From: CAZDXJ01 sp964509475
GTDB taxonomy: Bacteria; Pseudomonadota; Gammaproteobacteria; Methylococcales; Methylomonadaceae
Length of the DNA stretch: 9,741 nt
Direction: 5' to 3'
Assembly: GCA_964509475.1 (NCBI GenBank)
Contig: CAZDXJ010000085.1
Coordinates: 1-9,741 of the forward strand
The position numbers and the translations under genes are program-made. The notes beneath the pieces were generated by a model. It saw only the letters and a list, made by a program, of their open reading frames with translations, had not been told where the DNA came from and did not search any database. This document shows positions 1 through 5,596 of the stretch, piece after piece (positions within the stretch are counted from its first letter, which is position 1; each line of letters starts with the position of its first letter).

Positions 1-7
1 TCCAAAA

Positions 8-101
8 TTTATTAAGCTACCTTAGTTTGTTCTAAATTTAGTTCAGCTTTAATACACTATATGTAGTGGTTGCCTTACAAAGTTGGGGAGAGCTTAATAA
101 A
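8..101. repeat. 11-bp inverted repeat flanking the 3' side of the PAS-phosphatase gene
   Basis: TTTATTAAGCT at 8-18 is the exact reverse complement of AGCTTAATAAA at 91-101, with 72 bases between. Inside lies a small hairpin, CACTA (55-59) pairing with TAGTG (64-68). There is no clear intrinsic terminator with a T-tract. The region is very A+T rich, so the repeat could be chance. It lies directly downstream of the minus-strand gene ending at 108 and could form a weak transcript end. Confidence 0.3.
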
Positions 102-107
102 CTGGCG

Positions 108-2351
108 TTATTTGTGTTTGAAAATCAATAACGAAATATCATCATTGAACGAATCCGTGTGGCAAAATTGTTTTAATTGTTTGATGATCTCATCAATGAG
201 TTCTTGCGGACTCATATGGGTGTTGCGGCTGAATACCTGGCAAACACGTTCGCTACCAAAAAATTCTCCTTGTTCATTTTCCGCTTCGATTAAACCGTCG
301 GTATACAATAGAAGCATGTCACCACAACCGAATGCAATCGACTTTTGCTCAAAAACGACATCTTTTCGGACACCAAAAATCAAGCCATCCGCATTCAGTT
401 GAATGCACTGATTTTGTTTGTTGTCATACAATAAAGGCAAGGGATGGCCGGCATTGGCAAAGCTCAATATTTTGTCCTGGATATTGAATTGCAGATAAAA
501 CATGGTGATGAAATAGTCGGCATTATAAAGATCCTGGAACAGGACATTATTCAATGCCGATAAGGTCTGTGCCGGTAAACCCTGCCAATTGGCCTGGGTT
601 CTCAGTGCGCTGCGTGCTTCCACCATGAACAGGGCGGGGCCAATGGAATGTCCGGAAACATCGGCAATCAACATATCGAGATTATTTTCATCCTGATAGA
701 AAAAATCGAAATAATCACCGCCAACGTGATCGGCCGGAATACACAGTCCCGTCACTTCAAATTCATCGGTTTGAATGGGTCTGGAAGGTAACAAGGAAGA
801 TTGTATGTGGTGGGCGATTTCCATTTCCTTTTGGGTTATCGCCATTTTTACCTGGGTTTCACGCAGGGTTCTTTCAGCCGCCTTGCGTGCGGAAATATCG
901 TGTATAAAACCGCTGAATATATACTGGTTACCCAGTTTGAGGGGGGAAATACTCAGTTCAATTGGAAACTCATCGCCATTTCGGCGCCGGGCGGTTTGTT
1001 CAATCAAGTGATTCAGAATGGAGCCTTGTCCGGTGAGCAGAAATTTTTTTAAACCGTGCCGATGGGCTTGCCGGAACCGGTGTGGAATAATCATCTCATC
1101 CAACCGCTTGCCAATGGCTTCGTCACGCGACCAGCCGAACATTTTTTCAGCCTGGTTGTTCCAATCGGTAATGATGCCGCAGGAATCCATGATAATAATG
1201 GCATTCAACGCGCTTTCGATAATCAGGTGTTTGCGTTTTTCACTTTCGATCAATGCATCCTGAAAACATTTTCTTTCGGTAATATCCCGATCGACGCCGC
1301 GCCATTTGAGCAGTTTTCCGGCGCTGTTTTTAATAGGAAGCCCCGTGGATTCGGTAATGACTTTATGTCCGTTACAATGGCGGTAAAGATTGGTTAATGC
1401 GAAAAACGGTTTTTTGATTAACGAGACAGGCTGTTGTTTTGCCTGAACATCAGGAATCATCAGTTCGGTATAATGTTTGCCGATAATTTCCTCGGGGCTG
1501 AAGCCGAGTATGGCTTTCACCGCTACACTGCTGTAGATATAATAACCTTCCGGATCTTGTTCCCACAACCATTCGCCGGTCATTGCCGCCATTTGCCGGA
1601 AGCGCTGTTCGCTCTCGGCCAGGGCGGATTCGGCTTTTTTGCGTTGGCTTATGTCTTCCTCGATGGCGATTAAGTGGGTGATTTCCCCGTTTTCATCTTT
1701 TATCGCGCTGATACTTTCATAGGCCCAGTAAAAACTGCCGTTTTTCTTTTTATTTTTGATTTCACCTTTCCATTTACCGGTTTTTTTCAATATTTGCCAC
1801 AGCGCCTGGTAAACTTCCGGCGATGTATCACCCGATTGCAGGATTCTGGGGTTGGTGCCGATGAGCTCTTCTGACGAATAACCGGTGAGCTCGGTAAATT
1901 TTGGGTTGACATACTCTATATAACCCTTCGGGTTGGTGATGACTACAGCATTGGCGGTTTGTTCTACCGCCATTTTCATCAATAACAGTTCTTCCTGGTT
2001 TTTTTTAAACCTGGAAATATTCTGAACAAACAGCAGACGATTTGCCGTTTGTCCGGGCAAACAGGAGGGTGTGATGAGTACTGGAATTTTCTGATGCTGT
2101 TTGGATATGAACTCAAACTCAAAGTTGTGGTTTTTTGCATCTGGATGCAGTTCATTCAGCATTGAAAACCAGAAATTCTGGCCAATTCCATTACATGAAA
2201 TAATGTCAATTGGGGCATTATTCAATTCATCCTTGTCGAAGCCCAATAAAGCACAGGCCGCCGGGTTCAGATATTGAATACGTACCGTTCCGCCGGTGCA
2301 GGTAACCATAATGACACCGATATTAAGCCAGTCAAAAAATGCAAGATTCAT
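108..2351 (-). CDS. Multi-PAS sensor protein with C-terminal RsbU/SpoIIE-type PP2C phosphatase
   Basis: A 747-residue cytoplasmic signalling protein with no visible transmembrane segment. Four PAS modules can be read at about residues 5-115, 125-238, 247-362 and 368-492. The last three end in typical PAC signatures (EEDISQRKKAE, DRDITERK, HDISARKAAE). A helical linker containing AHHIQSSLLPS (513-523), usual in RsbU-like proteins, leads into a PP2C/SpoIIE domain at about 524-747. The expected metal-binding motifs are intact: GGDYFDF (Asp546), ADVSGH (Asp564), LYTDGLIEA (Asp685) and NDDISLL (Asp737/738). The family dephosphorylates a phospho-STAS anti-sigma antagonist, so this protein probably couples redox, light or ligand sensing to a partner-switching cascade; the signal is unknown. 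No STAS or RsbW-like gene lies within the window, although only 107 bases downstream are visible. The ATG at 2351 follows a run of A and lacks a clear Shine-Dalgarno, so the exact start is less certain than the family. Confidence 0.93.
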   Translation of the reverse strand: MNLAFFDWLNIGVIMVTCTGGTVRIQYLNPAACALLGFDKDELNNAPIDIISCNGIGQNFWFSMLNELHPDAKNHNFEFEFISKQHQKIPVLITPSCLPGQTANRLLFVQNISRFKKNQEELLLMKMAVEQTANAVVITNPKGYIEYVNPKFTELTGYSSEELIGTNPRILQSGDTSPEVYQALWQILKKTGKWKGEIKNKKKNGSFYWAYESISAIKDENGEITHLIAIEEDISQRKKAESALAESEQRFRQMAAMTGEWLWEQDPEGYYIYSSVAVKAILGFSPEEIIGKHYTELMIPDVQAKQQPVSLIKKPFFALTNLYRHCNGHKVITESTGLPIKNSAGKLLKWRGVDRDITERKCFQDALIESEKRKHLIIESALNAIIIMDSCGIITDWNNQAEKMFGWSRDEAIGKRLDEMIIPHRFRQAHRHGLKKFLLTGQGSILNHLIEQTARRRNGDEFPIELSISPLKLGNQYIFSGFIHDISARKAAERTLRETQVKMAITQKEMEIAHHIQSSLLPSRPIQTDEFEVTGLCIPADHVGGDYFDFFYQDENNLDMLIADVSGHSIGPALFMVEARSALRTQANWQGLPAQTLSALNNVLFQDLYNADYFITMFYLQFNIQDKILSFANAGHPLPLLYDNKQNQCIQLNADGLIFGVRKDVVFEQKSIAFGCGDMLLLYTDGLIEAENEQGEFFGSERVCQVFSRNTHMSPQELIDEIIKQLKQFCHTDSFNDDISLLIFKHK

Positions 2352-2425
2352 TTTTTTAGATGGGATTTGTTATTGCCTGTCCGGTAGTGTAATGTAATCG
2401 CTGTTGCAATGCCATTACGCTTTTT

Positions 2426-2429
2426 GGAG
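2426..2429 (+). promoter_or_regulatory. Ribosome binding site fixing the start of the aspartic protease gene
   Basis: GGAG ends 10 bases before the ATG at 2440. The same reading frame opens upstream at an ATG at 2404, but that start has no such site. It would also put a non-basic stretch ahead of the signal peptide. The site therefore favours 2440. Confidence 0.65.
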
Positions 2430-2439
2430 CGTGCCAGAA

Positions 2440-3159
2440 ATGAAAAAACAACCCATGTTTTCTGTTCGCAAACGATACCTGTCCGGTTGTTTAAGCGTGT
2501 GTTTATGCGGGGCTGCGGTTTCGGCTGAAAACGGCCAGGAAGTTGTCGATCTTTATACACAGATTGACAGATTAGCCAAAGAGAACCATTTTGTTGTCAA
2601 AGGCATTGCAAAGCTGAGCGGTGCGCAAGCGGCAACAAACAGCAAGGGGAATGTACGGCACAGGCTTGAGCAGTTGCTTGTGGGATATAACCACATCATT
2701 ATTCAGAATAAACGTTCCGGCATTGAACGTTTGATTATTCTCGATAAAAAATCCAGCCAGCACGTTGCCCGGATCATTGCTCCGGTTGTCAAGCGGCAGG
2801 GGCATTATTTTGTCCAGACCTCGATAATGGGTGATGACAATGCCTGGATCGATCTGGAATTATTGATTGATACCGGTGCCGATGTGTTGGTATTGCCCTT
2901 GTCGATGCTGGATAAACTGGGGCTTGCCAAACAAAATATGCGCAAGACCCGTCTGCAAACCATTAATGGCAAAGTCAGTGCTTTTGCCGGTCAATTACAG
3001 GCGGTGGCGATTGCCGATGAAGTCGTGGAAAACGTGGCAGTCGCTTTTGTAAAAGACAATTTAATCGGTAAACACAGCCTGTTGGGCATGAGTTTTTTGG
3101 ATCACTACCGATTCACGATTGACGATCAGTTGCAACAGATTGTATTGATAAAAAAGTGA
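2440..3159 (+). CDS. Exported retropepsin-like aspartic protease (clan AA, TIGR02281-like)
   Basis: A 239-residue protein. Residues 1-29 form a signal peptide: a basic start with KKQ and RKR, a hydrophobic core, and a likely cut after AVSA. Residues about 40-115 include YNHIIIQN and GIERLIILDKK, which resemble the small STN-like domain often placed before such periplasmic proteases. The catalytic half starts near residue 125. It carries LLIDTGADVLVLP, with catalytic Asp144 in DTG, and the family's distal LLGMSFL signature at 214-220. One such domain normally works as a homodimer, each subunit giving one catalytic Asp. The natural substrate is unknown; a periplasmic regulatory or maturation role is an inference. 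The gene is divergent from the PAS-phosphatase gene, with 88 bases between the two starts, so the two may share a control region. No clear terminator follows it. The alternative upstream start at 2404 is disfavoured by RBS position. Confidence 0.88.
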   Translation: MKKQPMFSVRKRYLSGCLSVCLCGAAVSAENGQEVVDLYTQIDRLAKENHFVVKGIAKLSGAQAATNSKGNVRHRLEQLLVGYNHIIIQNKRSGIERLIILDKKSSQHVARIIAPVVKRQGHYFVQTSIMGDDNAWIDLELLIDTGADVLVLPLSMLDKLGLAKQNMRKTRLQTINGKVSAFAGQLQAVAIADEVVENVAVAFVKDNLIGKHSLLGMSFLDHYRFTIDDQLQQIVLIKK

Positions 3160-3234
3160 ATTTACAGATGGCGGTATTTTAACGGGCAGCCAGCGTGCGA
3201 ATGAATGCGTATCGACGATTAACGTATCGCCTTT

Positions 3235-3281
3235 ATATCCGGCACGATAACGGATGCGGAACATAAAGCAGCGCCGGATAT
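3235..3281. repeat. 9-bp inverted repeat in the convergent intergenic gap
   Basis: ATATCCGGC at 3235-3243 pairs exactly with GCCGGATAT at 3273-3281, with a 29-base loop. It sits between the convergent ends of the protease gene (3159) and the unknown minus-strand gene (3318). It may form a bidirectional stem, but there is no T-tract, so a terminator role is weak. The gap also reads as short minus-strand peptide segments, discussed among the findings. Confidence 0.3.
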
Positions 3282-3317
3282 TGCCAAAGGCCACGGATTT
3301 TATGTTTGATCAGCGGT

Positions 3318-3869
3318 TTATCCTGTTAGGGTGAGCGTATGCCGCTCTTCGTGAAACAGCCAGCCCATACCGGGACCACGAGTCGTCTTCCGGTAAGGAT
3401 CGACCAACAAAAAATAAGCTACATGCGTTGGTTTGCCAGCATACAGGCCAATTTTTTCTATTTGATAAATTTTGTCATACAACCTTGCCAGGGCTGTGGG
3501 GTGGGTTGCGCTCAATTGGTTAACGCCCAGCGTTGACAGACCAAACCCGATACCTGGCCCGGGGATGAGAGATAGAAGCCCTTCCACAAGCGGATAATTA
3601 TCGCCGCCGAGCAAATCCTTGTTGACCCATTTTAAGTCATTGCTTTGCTGGAAGGTTTTCAGATGCCTTACATAGCTGGTGCGACTTTGCTTTTTTATTT
3701 CTTGTATCGCAACGTTTCCTTGCGGGCTTGGAATCCAGCTACCGCGGCCATGTCTGTACGGATTTCCTGGCTGAATCAGGGTAAAGCGTCCCCGCCCATG
3801 GGTAATTCCAGAGATCATACTGTCGGTTACCCGTTTGCCGGTGTCCGCAATCAGATTGGGAAGTGTCAT
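3318..3869 (-). CDS. Hypothetical protein of unknown family (183 aa)
   Basis: I do not recognise this protein. The 183-residue product has no signal peptide and no certain transmembrane helix. Its N-terminal half is basic and polar (HGRGRF, YRHGRGSW, IKKQSR). The middle, at about residues 95-120, is glycine- and proline-rich and hydrophobic (LLSLIPGPGIGFGLSTLGV). The C-terminal part (THVAYFLLVDPYRK, RGPGMGWLFHEERH) looks like a folded conserved core. Coding is supported by a GGAG at 3878-3881, eight bases ahead of the ATG, and by a near-consensus promoter at 3907-3935. It is head to head with the ACP operon: its start and the ACP start are 177 bases apart. A functional link to the export operon is possible only from position. 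It could equally be an unrelated accessory gene. Confidence 0.72.
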   Translation of the reverse strand: MTLPNLIADTGKRVTDSMISGITHGRGRFTLIQPGNPYRHGRGSWIPSPQGNVAIQEIKKQSRTSYVRHLKTFQQSNDLKWVNKDLLGGDNYPLVEGLLSLIPGPGIGFGLSTLGVNQLSATHPTALARLYDKIYQIEKIGLYAGKPTHVAYFLLVDPYRKTTRGPGMGWLFHEERHTLTLTG

Positions 3870-3906
3870 TGATAGAACTCCAGGTAATTCAGCTATCGCG
3901 GGGACT

Positions 3907-3935
3907 ATTCTAGCTGTTTGTAATCAGCTTGTAAA
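3907..3935 (-). promoter_or_regulatory. Predicted sigma-70 promoter for the hypothetical gene at 3318-3869
   Basis: Reading the minus strand, a -35 box TTTACA (3935-3930) and a -10 box TAGAAT (3912-3907) are separated by 17 bases. Each matches the consensus at five of six positions. The expected transcription start is near 3900, giving a leader of about 30 bases that contains the GGAG at 3881-3878. Confidence 0.65.
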
Positions 3936-3987
3936 AAAATCTGTCTCGATCCAATAATTTTCCAGCAATTCTCAATGGATGTGCGGT

Positions 3988-4008
3988 TTTTATCTATTTT
4001 AGATAAAA
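3988..4008. promoter_or_regulatory. Perfect palindrome in the ACP operon leader, candidate operator
   Basis: TTTTATCTA at 3988-3996 is the exact reverse complement of TAGATAAAA at 4000-4008, separated by three T. It ends 38 bases before the ACP ATG at 4047 and overlaps A+T-rich TAAAAT boxes that could act as -10 elements (4004-4009, 4012-4017). The symmetry and location fit a dimeric repressor or activator site; a leader stem-loop in RNA is the alternative. No -35 box near consensus was found for the operon. Confidence 0.45.
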
Positions 4009-4046
4009 TGATAAAATTTTTTGAACAATTATTCACTGAGAGCGCC

Positions 4047-4310
4047 ATGACTCAATCGTTACTTATCGAATTAAAACAGCTATTGGTTGAAGGTTTGCAT
4101 TTGGAAGATATAAAACCGGAAGATATTGATGCTGATGAGCCGCTGTTTGGCGAGGGCTTGGGCCTGGATTCCATCGATGCGCTGGAAATTGCCGTGTTGC
4201 TGGATAAAAAATACGGTGTACGTATCTCATCTGGAGATGAGCGTAATGTCGATATTTTTTCTTCATTGAATGCCCTGGCTGGGTTTATTGAAGAAAACCG
4301 CGTGAAATAA
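4047..4310 (+). CDS. Acyl carrier protein, aryl-polyene/xanthomonadin type
   Basis: An 87-residue acidic ACP. The phosphopantetheine attachment motif GLGLDSIDALE spans residues 37-47, with Ser42 as the site that must be modified by a phosphopantetheinyl transferase. The surrounding text (LEDIKPEDIDADEPLFGEGLGL, read in two halves around PEDID) resembles the specialised ACPs of aryl polyene clusters more than housekeeping AcpP, which has a DSLD-type context. It would carry a growing or finished acyl chain in the cytoplasm. I chose the ATG at 4047 over the in-frame ATG at 3975. The longer form adds 24 residues not seen in ACPs and would run through the palindrome at 3988-4008. A weak GAGAG (4038-4042) precedes 4047. 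It is the first gene of a four-gene operon, with one base between its stop and the next start. Its ketosynthase and dehydratase partners are not in the window. Confidence 0.92.
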   Translation: MTQSLLIELKQLLVEGLHLEDIKPEDIDADEPLFGEGLGLDSIDALEIAVLLDKKYGVRISSGDERNVDIFSSLNALAGFIEENRVK

Positions 4311-4311
4311 G

Positions 4312-4938
4312 GTGTTGGCGTTTATTCGTTCTGTCATTGCCGCTTTGTTTGTTTTCGCCTATCCCTATCTGGTTTATCGCGGTATCGCGGGCGGCATGGC
4401 CTGGCTGGCCCCGAGTATTTTCTCGTTGTTTTACTTGCGCCAGGCTTTTTTGAGCAAGAATTTACCGGTTAAACTTGTCAAGGCGGTTATTGCCGGTTTG
4501 TTTTTATCGGGCGCTTTGTGGCTGCCAGCGCTGATGGCCAAGCTGATTCCGGTTCTTGTTCAGTTAATGCTGATGTATGTATTTGGGCGCACACTTTTTT
4601 ATGGGGCACCGCTGATAGAGCGCTTTATGCGTTTTGATTATCCGGTATTGCCGGAACCTTTCAAAGTGTATGCACGGCAGTTGACCTTGATATGGACGGC
4701 TTTTTTTGCATTCAATGCCATTGTCTGTACCGTATTGGCGATCGGAGGATCGGATATCGGCTGGGCCTTTTATAACGGTGTAATGATTTATGTCTTGACC
4801 GCCGCGTTGGTGGTGGGTGAATATATTTACCGTCCTTTTCGGTTTCCTGATCGGGAGATTCCTTCGCCCGGCGCCATGCTGAGAAACATGATCGTGAATG
4901 GACGCAGTATCTGGACGGATGTGTATGGCCAAAAATAA
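4312..4938 (+). CDS. COG4648-family integral membrane protein
   Basis: A 208-residue inner-membrane protein with about five or six hydrophobic helices (roughly residues 5-25, 30-45, 58-77, 80-97, 125-147 and 150-172). The stretch ERFMRFDYPVLPEPFKVYAR before helix five, near residues 102-121, is the signature I associate with COG4648 proteins of aryl polyene clusters. No biochemical activity is established that I can name. Its fixed place between ACP and LolA-like genes suggests a part in moving or anchoring the acyl product at the membrane. Translation starts at a GTG one base after the ACP stop, with no separate Shine-Dalgarno, so it is probably translationally coupled. Its 3' end overlaps the following gene by 14 bases. 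Confidence 0.85.
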   Translation: MLAFIRSVIAALFVFAYPYLVYRGIAGGMAWLAPSIFSLFYLRQAFLSKNLPVKLVKAVIAGLFLSGALWLPALMAKLIPVLVQLMLMYVFGRTLFYGAPLIERFMRFDYPVLPEPFKVYARQLTLIWTAFFAFNAIVCTVLAIGGSDIGWAFYNGVMIYVLTAALVVGEYIYRPFRFPDREIPSPGAMLRNMIVNGRSIWTDVYGQK

Positions 4939-5596
4939 AACCGGTATTAGAATCCTGCGTTTGGACAATAAAACAAAACCGGGACTTATGGTTTGCGCTT
5001 TATTGCTGTCCCTGGCGGTACAGGCCGGTGATACGCTGGAAGCGATTATGGCGCGTATGACAACGGCCCAGGCAACACGTATCCGCTATCAGGAGGTTCG
5101 GACAATGGCCTTGTTTGATCGTCCCTGGCGTGGCTCCGGCTTTCTTTATAGCCTGCCGCCGGATGTGCTGTTAAAGGAACAGATACATCCCTACCGGGAG
5201 TTGATGGGCGTGGTAGGACAGAGGATGTACTATTACCAACCGGGTCAGCAAATCCGTCAACAGGCTGAACTGCGCGTTGACGATACCTTCAGTCTGCATG
5301 TTGCCGCTTTCAAGGCATTACTGAATGGTGATAAAAACAGCTTGCAACGGTTTTATCGGATTGATGTATCCAATGATGCCGGGTTCTGGCATGTACTTTT
5401 GACACCCCGTACCGAAGCCGGCAAAAAGATTTTGCTCAAAATTGAAGTCAGCGGGCCGCCTGATCAGCTTGCCGATGAAATCCGCGTATTGCAAACCGAT
5501 GGTGATAAAACCGTCTATAGTTTGGACAAAGCGGTGCGAAACCCTTATATCACCGATGCGATTACACAGCTGAAACAGGAATTATTCGGCCAATGA
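4925..5596 (+). CDS. LolA-like outer-membrane lipoprotein carrier family protein, periplasmic
   Basis: A 223-residue protein with a signal peptide: a basic n-region (KNK, KTK), the hydrophobic LMVCALLLSLAVQA and a likely cut after Ala34. The mature part has the LolA/LolB-type layout: an N-terminal helix (LEAIMARMT), then RYQEVRTMALFDRPWRGSG, a typical first beta strand pair, and repeated strands ending in ITQLKQELF. Such proteins bind acyl chains in a half-barrel and ferry them through the periplasm. In aryl polyene clusters a LolA homologue accompanies the exporter, so here it likely takes the product from the exporter encoded next door to the outer membrane. I placed the start at the ATG at 4925, where GGA lies upstream at a workable distance. 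An ATG at 4898 gives nine extra residues without an RBS, and one at 4988 would remove the basic n-region. The stop overlaps the next start as ATGA. Confidence 0.82.
   Translation: MAKNKTGIRILRLDNKTKPGLMVCALLLSLAVQAGDTLEAIMARMTTAQATRIRYQEVRTMALFDRPWRGSGFLYSLPPDVLLKEQIHPYRELMGVVGQRMYYYQPGQQIRQQAELRVDDTFSLHVAAFKALLNGDKNSLQRFYRIDVSNDAGFWHVLLTPRTEAGKKILLKIEVSGPPDQLADEIRVLQTDGDKTVYSLDKAVRNPYITDAITQLKQELFGQ

Noticed and set aside
2482..2490. LSGC in the protease signal peptide as a lipoprotein lipobox
   Set aside because: No hydrophobic h-region precedes the Cys at residue 17, and a standard signal peptidase I site (AVSA before ENG) follows the hydrophobic stretch.
2348..2560. Minus-strand 70-codon frame ending at the PAS-phosphatase start (ATGA overlap)
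   Set aside because: It lies antisense over the signal peptide and RBS of the protease gene. Its composition is arginine/asparagine-rich with no recognisable domain, so the overlap is probably chance.
3975..4046. Upstream in-frame ATG giving a 111-residue ACP
   Set aside because: It adds 24 hydrophobic/basic residues absent from ACPs, has no Shine-Dalgarno, and would make the palindrome at 3988-4008 coding. The start at 4047 gives a standard-length ACP.
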